The notes under the pieces are model-generated. The model had not been told where the DNA came from and ran no database searches. It worked only from the letters and a program-made list of their open reading frames with translations. The position numbers and the translations under genes are program-made. Shown here one piece after another: positions 17,935 to 26,898 of a stretch of DNA of 64,000 bases. Source of the DNA: Sutterella sp. (GTDB taxonomy: Bacteria > Pseudomonadota > Gammaproteobacteria > Burkholderiales > Burkholderiaceae_F); contig JAHHRH010000001.1 in the NCBI GenBank assembly GCA_020025915.1, forward strand, positions 1 through 64,000, in the 5' to 3' direction. The stretch's first letter is position 1, and each line of letters begins with the position of its first letter.

Positions 17935-18495
17935 TTAATGAAGTTGTTTAAACCAATCAGACTGGACAGCTTCAGCAAGACTACGAAAAGCCTGTGTGGC
18001 ATCTGTGCACAGCAACGGCAGAGCCTTGCCGTCGGTCCCTAAGAGAATGCGTTCACAACAGCCAGCTACCTTACCTGCAGTCATGTCCCCTGGCTTGTCA
18101 CCAAACATGATCGATGTCTTAAGGTCGATATCTAGATCAGCGGCAGCTTCGAGTAACATGCCTGGACCTGGTTTTCGACAAGTACAGCTCATTCGATACT
18201 GAGGCAATGCTTTTTCTGGATGATGAGGACAGAAATACACCGCAGATAACGGCGCATCTGCTTGAGCAAACTGTTCTTTCATCCAAGAGGTTAACTTTTC
18301 GAAGGTGGCTTCATCATAGTAGCCGCGACCAATGCCTGATTGATTGGTCACGACGACCAAAATGAAACCGGCGTCAATCAAGCTTTTGGCAGCTTCAAGG
18401 ACGCCTGGTATCCATTCGAATGCTTCAATTTCGTGGACATAGGCGTGATCAAGGTTGATGACGCCGTCTCTGTCAAGAAATGCTGCTTTTTTCAT
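17935..18495 (-). CDS. gmhB: D-glycero-beta-D-manno-heptose-1,7-bisphosphate 7-phosphatase
   Basis: A 186-residue HAD phosphatase. The nucleophile motif is FLDRDGVIN (residues about 6-14), followed by [12 protein letters not shown] and the zinc-binding Cys/His loop CPHHPE...CTCRKP. The distal MFGDKPGDM motif is also present. It removes the C7 phosphate in ADP-heptose synthesis. Its start overlaps the hldD stop by 4 bp, in the same operon as the kinase and adenylyltransferase, so three successive pathway steps plus the epimerase are co-expressed. Confidence 0.94.
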   Translation of the reverse strand: MKKAAFLDRDGVINLDHAYVHEIEAFEWIPGVLEAAKSLIDAGFILVVVTNQSGIGRGYYDEATFEKLTSWMKEQFAQADAPLSAVYFCPHHPEKALPQYRMSCTCRKPGPGMLLEAAADLDIDLKTSIMFGDKPGDMTAGKVAGCCERILLGTDGKALPLLCTDATQAFRSLAEAVQSDWFKQLH

Positions 18496-19496
18496 TCGTC
18501 AACGTTTGGGAAGCATTGCAAAAGATTGTGCATGTATTCGCGCGTTCCCTCTTGGACAGTGCGGAACTCAACATCGCAACCAGCCTTGCGGAGATTGTCG
18601 AGGTTGGCTTGGGTGAAGGCTTGATATTTTCCTTTGAGTGCTTCAGGGAATGCAATGTATTCTAGTTCGCCAGATTTAACGGCTTCATCGAGGGACAGGG
18701 CTGCATGATCATTTTGTTCGCGCAAAGTATTAATAACCGTTAATGCGACATCATTAAATGGCTGTGCACGACCTGTACCACAATTGTAAATGCCAGAAAC
18801 AGGCTTGTCGAGGAAGTGAAGCAGAACTTTGCAGACGTCACCGATATAGACGAAGTCGCGAGACTGTTCACCGTTGCCAAAGCCAAGGCAACCTTCGAAT
18901 AGTTTTACCTTACCTGTGCGACGGTATTGGAAATATTGATGGAAGGCAACGCTAGCCATACGGCCCTTATGTTGTTCATTGGGGCCGTACACGTTGAAAT
19001 AACGTAAACCGATGACTGGTGCCTTGAGCGAATTCAGTTCTCGACGAAGTACTTGGTCAAAAAGGTATTTGGAGTAGCCATAGACATTTAACGGACCTTC
19101 GTAGCGGATATCTTCGATAAATTCTTGATGCGCACCATAAGTAGCGGCGGAGGAGGCATAGATGAATGGAATCTGGAGTTCTTGAGCCCAACGATAGAGA
19201 TCTAGCGTGTAGCGGTAGTTGTTCTCCATCATGTAGAGACCATTATGTTCCATAGTGTCGGAGCAAGCACCTTGGTGGAAAATGGCTTCTGGTTTCGGAG
19301 CCGTACCACGGCGAACGCGTTCGATGAAGTCACGCTTGTCAAAGTAGTCAGAGATTTGGCATTTGGCGAGATTCTGATACTTTTCACCACGTTCTAAGTT
19401 ATCGACAGCAATCACATCAGTGATGCCTCGTTCGTTAAGCGCAAGAACGTTATTACAGCCGATAAAGCCAGCTGCGCCTGTGACAAGAATACTCAT
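18492..19496 (-). CDS. hldD: ADP-L-glycero-D-manno-heptose 6-epimerase
   Basis: 334 residues from ATG 19496 ([13 protein letters not shown]). The frame extends nine codons further to 19523, but that would add residues before the Rossmann motif and overlap hldA. It is an extended SDR with GAAGFIGCN for NADP binding, an ASSAATYG serine segment and catalytic [30 protein letters not shown] is the characteristic HldD substrate loop. It performs the last step of ADP-L-glycero-D-manno-heptose synthesis, feeding WaaC encoded at 23567. It sits between hldA and gmhB in the operon. Confidence 0.95.
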   Translation of the reverse strand: MSILVTGAAGFIGCNNVLALNERGITDVIAVDNLERGEKYQNLAKCQISDYFDKRDFIERVRRGTAPKPEAIFHQGACSDTMEHNGLYMMENNYRYTLDLYRWAQELQIPFIYASSAATYGAHQEFIEDIRYEGPLNVYGYSKYLFDQVLRRELNSLKAPVIGLRYFNVYGPNEQHKGRMASVAFHQYFQYRRTGKVKLFEGCLGFGNGEQSRDFVYIGDVCKVLLHFLDKPVSGIYNCGTGRAQPFNDVALTVINTLREQNDHAALSLDEAVKSGELEYIAFPEALKGKYQAFTQANLDNLRKAGCDVEFRTVQEGTREYMHNLLQCFPNVDE

Positions 19497-19500
19497 GACA

Positions 19501-20448
19501 TCAATCCTCAAAAAGTTCTTCAAAAGAAACCGTGGCAGTACCTAGCTTGCCAACGACAATGCCACCTGCACGATTGGCTGTGCGTACAGCTTCTTCAATA
19601 TTTGCCCCTGTTGCAAGCATGGTGGCCAAAATGGCGATCACAGTATCGCCAGCCCCCGAAACATCATAGACTTCACGGGCTTGGGTCGGAACAGTCAATT
19701 GTCCGTCTTGGTGATAGAGCGTCATGCCCTCTTCACTTCGCGTTAAAAGTAAGTACCGAAGACCTAGGGATTCACGTAAACCTTGTGCTTTGGTAGTCAA
19801 CTCTTCTTCGGAGTTCCAAGCCCCGACGACTTGTCGCAATTCAGAACGATTGGGAGTCAAAATGGTGGCACCTTTATATCGCGAGTAATCGTCACCCTTA
19901 GGATCTACAAGGACTGGAATGCCAGCATCGTTTGCCATTTCGATCATACGAACGATATGGGAAAGTCCGCCTTTGCCGTAATCAGATAAGACGAGTACGT
20001 CATGTTGAGCCAGTAAAGTGCGGAAGCGGTCTAAATGCTGATTTAAAACTTCTTGAGCTGGCAAGGCTTCAAAGTCACAACGAAGCATCTGTTGTTGGCG
20101 GGCGACGACACGTAATTTAACTGTGGTCGCTAAGGAGTCGTCAAACTGCAAGTCAGGCGTGATGCCTTGTTCGTGAGCAAAACGTTCGAGGGTATGACCA
20201 GGTTCATCATTGCCGACAACGCAAAGCAGTGAAGAGCTTGCGCCAACGCTAGCAATATTGACGGCAACATTGGCAGCACCGCCAAGTCGTTCTTCTGTTC
20301 GGCTGATGCGGACGACGGGAACGGGGGCTTCGGGGGAAATGCGATCGGCATCGCCAAACCAATAGCGATCTAACATAGCATCGCCCGTGACGAGCACGCG
20401 TGCTTTCTTAAGTAGGGATTTGTCCATATAACTTGAAAGTAGTCTCAT
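19501..20448 (-). CDS. hldA: D-glycero-beta-D-manno-heptose-7-phosphate kinase
   Basis: 315 residues, equivalent to the N-terminal half of HldE. It is a PfkB/ribokinase fold with substrate motif GGAANVAVN, the acceptor-side motif [13 protein letters not shown] and the catalytic anion hole SGAGDTV near residue 255. It phosphorylates heptose-7-phosphate at C1. It is first in the operon. The start could be ATG 20448 or the internal ATG at 20427 ([16 protein letters not shown]). Neither has a clear ribosome site. gmhA, which makes the substrate, is not in the window. Confidence 0.93.
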   Translation of the reverse strand: MRLLSSYMDKSLLKKARVLVTGDAMLDRYWFGDADRISPEAPVPVVRISRTEERLGGAANVAVNIASVGASSSLLCVVGNDEPGHTLERFAHEQGITPDLQFDDSLATTVKLRVVARQQQMLRCDFEALPAQEVLNQHLDRFRTLLAQHDVLVLSDYGKGGLSHIVRMIEMANDAGIPVLVDPKGDDYSRYKGATILTPNRSELRQVVGAWNSEEELTTKAQGLRESLGLRYLLLTRSEEGMTLYHQDGQLTVPTQAREVYDVSGAGDTVIAILATMLATGANIEEAVRTANRAGGIVVGKLGTATVSFEELFED

Positions 20449-20618
20449 GGCTACGTTGGATGAGGTTGTGTCTCGATTGTAATGGGTGTGAGCCCTTTTC
20501 GTCAGAGACTATGTAAATCAGTTAATGAAAATTCATCGAGAAAGCCCCTCAAATTCGAAAAAACTGTTTCTGAATGTCATGAAATTTTGAAGGAAGGCAA
20601 GGAGGTGTGTTCTAAATT

Positions 20619-20646
20619 TTGGCTCTTTGCGCGATTTAGCTACAAT
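20619..20646 (+). promoter_or_regulatory. sigma-70-type promoter of the manB-pgi-waaC-waaA-thiD operon
   Basis: TTGGCT (20619-20624), a 16-nt spacer and TACAAT (20641-20646), about 70 bp before the mutase ATG. The rest of 20449-20714 holds no convincing gene. The 65-codon frame at 20482-20679 looks incidental. Confidence 0.5.
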
Positions 20647-20714
20647 AAGTCAATTAAACACCGAAAACGTCAGAGTTAGTTTGTCGTTGGTGGTTCATGT
20701 TGAGGAGATAAGTT

Positions 20715-22097
20715 ATGGCGCCCGACGCCTCCATTTTTAAGGCTTATGACATTCGTGGCATTGTTGATCAAACGCTGACTGAAGAAGCAGTTCGTCAAGT
20801 TGGTCGTGTGTTGGGGAGTCTTGCTCGTGAAGCAGGACGTACCTCATTCTGCGTGGGACGTGACGGTCGTTTGTTTGGCGAACGCTTGGCGAATGCTCTA
20901 ATGGAAGGCATTGTCTCCACGGGTATTGATGTGATCAATATCGGGATGGTTCCGACACCAGTCCTGTATTTTGCAACTGTCCATTATGAGAACGGTAGTG
21001 GCGTTGCTGTCACAGGCTCTCATAACCCTCCGGAATATAACGGTTTAAAGATGATGATCGGTGGTATTACTTTGTTTGCCGATCAGATTCAGGATATCCG
21101 TCGTCGCATTGAATTTGAAGATTGGCATGTGGCAGAAAAGCCAGGTGAGATTCGTGAAGAAGACGTTTTGCCAGCTTATCTTGAACATGTGTTATCTGAT
21201 GTTCGCTTAGCCCGTCCGATGCGCATTGCGATTGATGCTGGTAATGGTGTGGCTGGTCCCGTTGCAACGAAGTTGTTTAAGGCTTTGGGTTGCGAAGTGA
21301 CTGAGCTTTACACCGATGTGGATGGCAACTTCCCGAATCATCATCCTGATCCTTCTAAACCTGAAAATCTGGAAGACTTGAAGGCGACGGTTCGTGCTGC
21401 TAGCTTAGAGGTCGGTTTGGCCTTTGATGGCGACGGTGACCGTTTGGGGGTTGTGACCAATGCTGGTAACGTCATCTTCCCTGATAGACAAATGATGTTA
21501 TTTGCCAAGGATATTTTGGCTCATCATCCAGGTGCTCAAATTGTCTACGATGTCAAGTGCACGCGTCGCTTGATTCCGTGGATTGAAAGCAATGGCGGTG
21601 TTCCGACAATTAGCAGAACGGGGCATTCTTTGGTGAAGGCGAAGTTGCGTGAAACGGGAGCGCCTTTTGCAGGGGAGATGTCAGGACATTTGTTCTTTAA
21701 CGACGGTCGTTGGCCAGGATTTGACGATGGCGTTTATGCAGGGGCTCGATTGCTTGAAATTCTGTCGCGCGAAAAGGATCCGTCGGCCGTGTTGGATGGC
21801 TTGCCAAGCGCTGTGAATACGCCTGAATTGCAAATTAAGATGGCTGAAGGAGAAAACAAGCGTTTCATCGAACGTCTTCAGCAGGAAGTGAAGTTTGATG
21901 ATGCTTCTCAGGTGATTACGATTGATGGTGTTCGTGTGGAATGGGATGACGGTTTTGCTTTGGCACGTTCTTCGAATACGACCCCTGTCGTTGTCTTGCG
22001 TTTAGAAGGCGATACGTCAGAGGCTTTGGAACGCATTACACAGACTTTTGCTACGGCGCTTTTGCAGGTAGAACCAACATTACAACTACCTTTTTAA
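20715..22097 (+). CDS. manB: phosphomannomutase/phosphoglucomutase
   Basis: A 460-residue alpha-D-phosphohexomutase of the AlgC/ManB type. The motifs appear in order: FKAYDIRGIVD at the N-terminus, the phosphoserine loop TGSHNPPEYNGLK (about residue 95-108), the metal loop FDGDGDRLG (about 235-243), GEMSGHLFF for sugar binding, and the phosphate-binding ARSSNTTPVVV at the C-terminus. It interconverts mannose- or glucose-6-phosphate and the 1-phosphates, linking glycolysis to GalU and GDP-mannose routes. It is first in a five-gene operon with pgi and LPS-core transferases. Dual specificity is inferred from AlgC-like homologues. Confidence 0.92.
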   Translation: MAPDASIFKAYDIRGIVDQTLTEEAVRQVGRVLGSLAREAGRTSFCVGRDGRLFGERLANALMEGIVSTGIDVINIGMVPTPVLYFATVHYENGSGVAVTGSHNPPEYNGLKMMIGGITLFADQIQDIRRRIEFEDWHVAEKPGEIREEDVLPAYLEHVLSDVRLARPMRIAIDAGNGVAGPVATKLFKALGCEVTELYTDVDGNFPNHHPDPSKPENLEDLKATVRAASLEVGLAFDGDGDRLGVVTNAGNVIFPDRQMMLFAKDILAHHPGAQIVYDVKCTRRLIPWIESNGGVPTISRTGHSLVKAKLRETGAPFAGEMSGHLFFNDGRWPGFDDGVYAGARLLEILSREKDPSAVLDGLPSAVNTPELQIKMAEGENKRFIERLQQEVKFDDASQVITIDGVRVEWDDGFALARSSNTTPVVVLRLEGDTSEALERITQTFATALLQVEPTLQLPF

Positions 22098-22112
22098 TGG
22101 GTAGAGCAATTT

Positions 22113-23570
22113 ATGACTGATAAAACCAATTGGACATTACTGCCTTTCCTTCGAGATAGTCAGGGTGTCCCAACTACGATCACTGCTTGCGGTTTAAGAC
22201 TGGATATTGCTCGACAGCGATTGACTGGGGAAGATTTTAACCGCTTGGTGGAGCACTGCCGTGCACGAGGTGTCGCTGAGGCCCATCAGCGTATGGTCAG
22301 CGGTGACATCGTCAATGTGTCTGAAAAGCGCGCTGCATTACATACGTCATTGCGAGCGTGGACACCAACTGTGCCCAAATATGATGAGGTGGTGCACGAA
22401 CGCAAGCGAATGTTAGAGTTTGCTACCCAAGTCCGAGAAGGGGTGTGGTTGGGTTGCCGTGGTGATCGTATTACGGATGTTATCAATATTGGCATCGGTG
22501 GCTCAGAAATGGGACCTCACGCGGTTTATCACGCATTGCGTCCATCTAATCCGTCCATTCGCCTTCATTTTTTATCAACGGTCGATGGTGTTTTATTAGA
22601 GCGAATCTTGGATGCGTGCAATCCACGTTCTACGTTGGTTGTCGTTTCTTCTAAGAGCTTTGGAACACGTGAGACGTTAGTCAATGCTGCTGCGGTCGAC
22701 CAGTGGTTGCTAGATGCGGGTATTGTGGGCGCCGATCGTGCACGTCACATGGTCGTGGTTTCTGCAAATGCTGAAGCGGCTAACCAGATGTGTGTCCCTG
22801 AAGAAAATCTCTTCAAGTTTTGGGATTGGGTCGGGGGACGCTTTTCTGTTTGGGGCGCAGTCGGCTTGCCTTTAGCCATCGCTTTAGGTACAGACGTCTT
22901 TATCGAGTTCTTACAAGGTGCGGCTGAAATGGATCGCCACTCTTTGACTGCACCTTTAGAGAAGAATTTACCCGCCTTGTTGGCGATGTTGGCGTTCTGG
23001 AACGCTTCGCGTTTGGATATTGGTTCTCACTGTGTTTTACCGTATGACGAGCGATTGCGTGTGATCGTGCCTTGGTTGCAACAGCTTGAAATGGAATCGC
23101 TTGGTAAGAACCATACCCCTGATGGGCGTCGAATCCCGGGCCATACCGGCCAGGCTGTGTGGGGTTCTAATGGGAATGAGGCACAGCATAGTTTTTATCA
23201 GTGGTTGAGAGAAGGTACGGGGCGCTCTAGTATTGATTTGATTTGGACGGAAATGCCAGGACATCGATATGCTGAACACTATCGCGTGCTTTTGGCCAAT
23301 GCGCGTGCGCAGGCTGAGGCATTGATTATGCGAGACCCTGATAACCCTTGCTTTAATGCTGTGACAGCCATTGTTGTTGATGCAGTAACGCCAAGACGAG
23401 TCGGAGCCTTGATGGCTATGTATGAGCACAAGACCACGATGCTTGGTACGCTCTTCAGTATTAATCCGTTCGATCAGCCTGGTGTTGAGTTAGGGAAACG
23501 TTTAAGCCGCCGTGCTGAACGTGGCGACGACCCTAAAACTGCAGTGGCAGAAGAGGTGATGTTTAAGTGA
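22113..23570 (+). CDS. pgi: glucose-6-phosphate isomerase
   Basis: 485 residues, shorter than the ~550 of E. coli Pgi. The SIS-fold signatures are visible: VINIGIGGSEMGP, the active-site segment DWVGGRFSVWGAVGLP, VWGSNGNEAQHSFYQW with the catalytic His, and the C-terminal FDQPGVELGK with the catalytic Lys. It converts glucose-6-phosphate and fructose-6-phosphate in the cytoplasm. It lies 15 bp after the mutase and its stop overlaps the waaC start (GTGA), tying central sugar metabolism to LPS-core synthesis in one transcript. Confidence 0.95.
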   Translation: MTDKTNWTLLPFLRDSQGVPTTITACGLRLDIARQRLTGEDFNRLVEHCRARGVAEAHQRMVSGDIVNVSEKRAALHTSLRAWTPTVPKYDEVVHERKRMLEFATQVREGVWLGCRGDRITDVINIGIGGSEMGPHAVYHALRPSNPSIRLHFLSTVDGVLLERILDACNPRSTLVVVSSKSFGTRETLVNAAAVDQWLLDAGIVGADRARHMVVVSANAEAANQMCVPEENLFKFWDWVGGRFSVWGAVGLPLAIALGTDVFIEFLQGAAEMDRHSLTAPLEKNLPALLAMLAFWNASRLDIGSHCVLPYDERLRVIVPWLQQLEMESLGKNHTPDGRRIPGHTGQAVWGSNGNEAQHSFYQWLREGTGRSSIDLIWTEMPGHRYAEHYRVLLANARAQAEALIMRDPDNPCFNAVTAIVVDAVTPRRVGALMAMYEHKTTMLGTLFSINPFDQPGVELGKRLSRRAERGDDPKTAVAEEVMFK

Positions 23571-24529
23571 AGATTCTCGTGATTAAAACCTCCTCTATGG
23601 GGGATATCATTCATGCGCTTCCTATAGTGACTGATATCAAGCAAGCCTTGCCTGATGCAGAGATTCACTGGGTTGCGGAGGAGAGCTTCAAGGAAATCCT
23701 AACACTTGCACCTGGCGTGAGTAAGGTTCATGTCACTGCTTTCCGCCGTTGGCGAAAAGCAGTGATGTCAACGTCTGTGCGTGAAGAAATGGCAAGGGTT
23801 AAAGAGGTTTTACGTGCTGAACAGTACGATGTGGTCTTGGATATCCAGGGTTTAATGCGCTCGGCAATGGTGGCTCGCTGGACGGGCGTGCCGGCCTTTG
23901 GATATACCTGGGGTACAGTGCGCGAAAAAATGGCTTCCCTTGCCTATGCCTATAAATTGAATTTGCCTGCTTCCTTAGGCGCGGTTAGACGCTATCGTAT
24001 GGCCGCCGCTCAGGCCTTGGGTTATAGCATCGATTCAGTGCATCCACTATTTGCTTTAAAGGCGACTGCTGAGCCATCTCTAGTTCCTGCGGGACCTTAT
24101 GTGGCATTGGCTGTCAATACGAGTCGAGATGAAAAATTGTGGCCAGAAGATGCTTGGGTCAAGATTGGTCGTCGTTTAGCAGGGGAAGGGGTGCGGAGTG
24201 TTCTCTTTTGGGGCAACGAAGTTGAACATGAACGTGTGAAGCGGATTGCGATGGGTATTCCTGGTGCAGAAGTTGCGCCTCGAAAAGGACTTGCACAAAC
24301 GGCAGCTTGCCTAGCCAAAGCTGAAGCTGTATTGGGTGTGGATACGGGGCTAGCGCATTTGGGCGCAGCGTTAGGGCGTCCGAGTGTAGGGATCTTTGTT
24401 TCTACGCCCACGGAAATTTTGAAGTTGATTGGCGATGGCGCTGTCCAAAGTTTAGGTGGTGTTGGTGAGTGTCCTTCGGTCGATCAGATTTGGGATGCTT
24501 ATAAATCAGTAACGGGAGAGCAGGCGTGA
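23567..24529 (+). CDS. waaC: lipopolysaccharide heptosyltransferase I
   Basis: 320 residues of glycosyltransferase family 9. The N-terminal IKTSSMGDIIHALPIV is the heptosyltransferase signature, and LGVDTGLAHLGAALGRPSVGIF is the ADP-heptose binding region. It adds the first heptose to Kdo2-lipid A at the inner face of the cytoplasmic membrane. The start is GTG at 23567, overlapping the pgi stop, and its own stop overlaps the GTG of waaA by 4 bp. It consumes the ADP-heptose made by the hld operon 3 kb upstream. WaaF (heptosyltransferase II) is less likely given the pairing with waaA. Confidence 0.92.
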   Translation: MKILVIKTSSMGDIIHALPIVTDIKQALPDAEIHWVAEESFKEILTLAPGVSKVHVTAFRRWRKAVMSTSVREEMARVKEVLRAEQYDVVLDIQGLMRSAMVARWTGVPAFGYTWGTVREKMASLAYAYKLNLPASLGAVRRYRMAAAQALGYSIDSVHPLFALKATAEPSLVPAGPYVALAVNTSRDEKLWPEDAWVKIGRRLAGEGVRSVLFWGNEVEHERVKRIAMGIPGAEVAPRKGLAQTAACLAKAEAVLGVDTGLAHLGAALGRPSVGIFVSTPTEILKLIGDGAVQSLGGVGECPSVDQIWDAYKSVTGEQA

Positions 24530-25839
24530 AGATAACTCCGACCATGTATAGGGCTGTGAGTGTTGTGGCGTTGCCCTTAGCAAGTCTCTATTTGATGTGG
24601 CGCTCTCGTCGTCAGCCTGCCTATAGGCAGTTTTGGGATGAACGTTTCGCATGGACTACATTTCCTTTAAAGACGCCGCGTCCTCGTGTCTGGATTCATG
24701 CCGTAAGCGTAGGCGAAACTAATGCTGCAAAACCTCTCTTGGAGGCAGTGCTAAAACGTTGGCCCGAGTGTGATGTATTGTTGACACACATGACACCCAC
24801 GGGCCGTGAGGCTGGTGCAAAATTGGTTGCGCTGGCGCCCGATCGCATTCATCAGTGTTATTTGCCTTATGACGCTCCGTACGCTGTCGAGAAGTTTTTT
24901 AGACAAACCGTACCGACGATCGGGATTATCATGGAAACCGAAGTTTGGCCTAATCTAATGAGTGAGGCTCAACGCTGTGGTGTTCCGATGATTTTGGCGA
25001 ATGCTAGAGAAAGTGAGAAATCACGCGCTCAGGCTGCGCGCATCATCGATGTGATGCGTCCTGCTTTTAGTAGTTTTGCGGCTATTTTGGCGCAAAGTGA
25101 AGAAGATAAGGAACGTCTTGAAAGCTTGGGTGGCCGAAATGTTACGGTTTGCGGAAGCGTGAAATTTGATCTCCGCCCGAATTTATCTCAAGAGGCAGCT
25201 GCGAGAGCATGGAAGGCAACAATGGATCGTCCGGTCGCCTTAATTGCTTCGACTCGCCAGGGTGAAGAAGTGCGCTTTGCGAAAGCGATGGCTGAACGTC
25301 GAGATCTACTAAAGCGTGCGCAATTTTGGTTGGTGCCACGGCATCCACAACGTTTTGATGAGGTCTATCGTTGTTTGACTGAGGCCGGTTTAAATGTTTG
25401 TCGTCGTTCTGCCATTATGGATCCTGCAGATATTCCTGCAGATGCTGATGTTGTTTTGGGCGATAGTATGGGAGAGATGAGCTTTTACTGCGCTTTGGCG
25501 GATATGACAGCTATGGGAGGGTCTTTTGAGAATCACGGCTCTCAAAATGTGATCGAGCCAGCGTTGGCAGGTTCCCCGATTGTCGTGGGCCCGTCGGATT
25601 TTAACTTTGCTAAAGTAATTCGCGATGGATTGGCTACGGGAGCAATGGTGCAGGTTCAGACGCCGACGCAAGCCCTGGGTCAATTTGAACAATGGCTAGA
25701 TGTGCCTGCCTCGAGAGTGCAGGCATCTGAATGTGCATTGGAATTTTCTCGTCAGTATGCAGGGGCAACCGAACGCATGATGACGATATTGGAGGTACTG
25801 TGGCAGAAAGCGCAAAAAACGGCATCCCTAACGTCGTAA
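24526..25839 (+). CDS. waaA: 3-deoxy-D-manno-octulosonic acid (Kdo) transferase
   Basis: 437 residues. An N-terminal membrane-association helix (YRAVSVVALPLASLYLMW) precedes WIHAVSVGETNAA, containing the catalytic Glu, and METEVWPNL. The second GT-B half includes GSVKFDL and the nucleotide-sugar segment ALADMTAMGGSFENHGSQN...EPA. It transfers Kdo from CMP-Kdo to lipid IVA, the essential step before WaaC. The start is GTG (24526), coupled to waaC. The thiD gene starts inside the last 40 bp. Confidence 0.95.
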   Translation: MKITPTMYRAVSVVALPLASLYLMWRSRRQPAYRQFWDERFAWTTFPLKTPRPRVWIHAVSVGETNAAKPLLEAVLKRWPECDVLLTHMTPTGREAGAKLVALAPDRIHQCYLPYDAPYAVEKFFRQTVPTIGIIMETEVWPNLMSEAQRCGVPMILANARESEKSRAQAARIIDVMRPAFSSFAAILAQSEEDKERLESLGGRNVTVCGSVKFDLRPNLSQEAAARAWKATMDRPVALIASTRQGEEVRFAKAMAERRDLLKRAQFWLVPRHPQRFDEVYRCLTEAGLNVCRRSAIMDPADIPADADVVLGDSMGEMSFYCALADMTAMGGSFENHGSQNVIEPALAGSPIVVGPSDFNFAKVIRDGLATGAMVQVQTPTQALGQFEQWLDVPASRVQASECALEFSRQYAGATERMMTILEVLWQKAQKTASLTS

Positions 25840-26627
25840 CGATTGCTGGGATAGACCCATCGGGTGGTGCAGGTATATTGGCTGACGTGAAGGCAATCAG
25901 TGCTTGTGGTGCTTATGCCTGTGGTGTTGTCGCAGCTTTAACTGCACAAAATACGGAGGATGTGACGGGCGTCAGTCCTGTGTCGCCAAGTTTTCTAAGA
26001 GAACAAATTGATACGCTCTTTTCTGATGTGCGTATTGATGCTGTAAAAATCGGGATGTTGGGAACAACAGCTTTGATTGAAACAGTTGCCGATGCCTTGA
26101 TTCATTGGAAACCGAAATATGTTGTTTTGGATCCTGTGATGGTGGCCAAAGGTGGTGGAAGGTTGCTTCAAAGTGATGCTGTTGAAGCGCTGAGAGATCG
26201 ACTGTTACCCTTGGCAACTGTGGTAACGCCCAATTTGCCAGAGGCAATGAGTCTTTTAGGGCGCACGGAATCTGTTGATGAAGAAGACTTTCCTGAGGTT
26301 GCACGAGCACTGTGGGAATACGTGAAACGCAAGGATGCTTGGATTTTCTTGAAAGGTGGTCATTTGTCTGGCGAAGATGCGTACGATCTGCTCTTTAATG
26401 GCGTTGTTTCTGTACCTTATTCGGCGGCTCGTATTCATACAAAAAATACGCATGGCACTGGGTGCACTTTATCTGCTGCTATCGCTGCTTATTTACCTCA
26501 GGAGGTTGATGTGCCAGTGGCGTGTCGTCGTGCCAAAGACTATCTGACTGGCGCTATTGCGCACGCAGATGAGCTGGAGGTAGGGCATGGTCATGGGCCA
26601 ACGCATCACTTTTGGAGACTTTGGTAA
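25800..26627 (+). CDS. thiD: hydroxymethylpyrimidine/phosphomethylpyrimidine kinase
   Basis: 275 residues from GTG 25800, chosen because GGAGG lies 5 nt upstream (25791-25795) and because the protein then begins just before the conserved TIAGIDPSGGAGILAD. Longer frames from 25731 add unrelated residues encoded inside waaA. It is a ribokinase fold with KIGMLGT, LDPVMVAKGG and the anion-hole motif HGTGCTLSAA. It phosphorylates HMP and HMP-P in thiamine synthesis. It overlaps waaA by 40 bp as the tail of an LPS operon, and no TPP riboswitch is visible, so control by thiamine at this locus seems unlikely. The stop is 70 bp before a tRNA gene. Confidence 0.94.
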   Translation: MAESAKNGIPNVVTIAGIDPSGGAGILADVKAISACGAYACGVVAALTAQNTEDVTGVSPVSPSFLREQIDTLFSDVRIDAVKIGMLGTTALIETVADALIHWKPKYVVLDPVMVAKGGGRLLQSDAVEALRDRLLPLATVVTPNLPEAMSLLGRTESVDEEDFPEVARALWEYVKRKDAWIFLKGGHLSGEDAYDLLFNGVVSVPYSAARIHTKNTHGTGCTLSAAIAAYLPQEVDVPVACRRAKDYLTGAIAHADELEVGHGHGPTHHFWRLW

Positions 26628-26655
26628 GGTGAATGAAACAAATTGTAATAAAGGG

Positions 26656-26684
26656 TTGACGGAATAAATTTTATCGTGCATACT
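26656..26684 (+). promoter_or_regulatory. promoter of the tRNA-Met gene
   Basis: TTGACG (26656-26661), a 17-nt spacer and CATACT (26679-26684), 13 bp before the tRNA. Good -35, acceptable -10. Confidence 0.65.
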
Positions 26685-26697
26685 TCCAATCCTCAAC

Positions 26698-26774
26698 GGC
26701 GCATTAGCTCAGTCGGTTAGAGCAGAGGAATCATAATCCTTGTGTCCGCGGTTCGAGTCCGTGATGCGCCACCA
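26698..26774 (+). tRNA. tRNA-Met (CAT), elongator type
   Basis: 77 nt including an encoded CCA tail. The acceptor stem GGCGCAT pairs with ATGCGCC. The D-arm is AGCTCAGTCGGTTAGAGC, the anticodon stem GAGGA/TCCTT has loop ATCATAA with anticodon CAT at 26732-26734, and the T-arm contains GGTTCGAGTCC. A Watson-Crick first pair (G-C) argues against initiator tRNA. The body resembles burkholderial elongator tRNA-Met more than the tRNA-Ile2 whose CAT is modified to lysidine, but I cannot fully exclude the latter. Confidence 0.95.
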
Positions 26775-26781
26775 AGATTTT

Positions 26782-26822
26782 AAAAGCCCCGTCTTCTAGT
26801 TTGAAGTGCGGGGCTTTTCTTT
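26782..26822 (+). terminator. terminator of the tRNA gene
   Basis: A 10-bp stem AAAAGCCCCG / CGGGGCTTTT followed by CTTTTA, 8 bp after the tRNA CCA end. Confidence 0.9.
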
Positions 26823-26898
26823 TATGCCTCGATTTCAATGGGTTCATTGAAGTCGAAAAGATTAATTCGTCAATTTATATCGTCACCGGGTGTAAACC

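Noticed and set aside
20482..20679. 65-codon open frame in the gap upstream of the mutase gene
   Set aside because: It has no good ribosome site, its composition is unlike a protein, and it overlaps the likely operon promoter at 20619-20646.
25700..25800. TPP riboswitch for thiD
   Set aside because: The upstream sequence is waaA coding DNA and shows no thi-box-like conserved elements.
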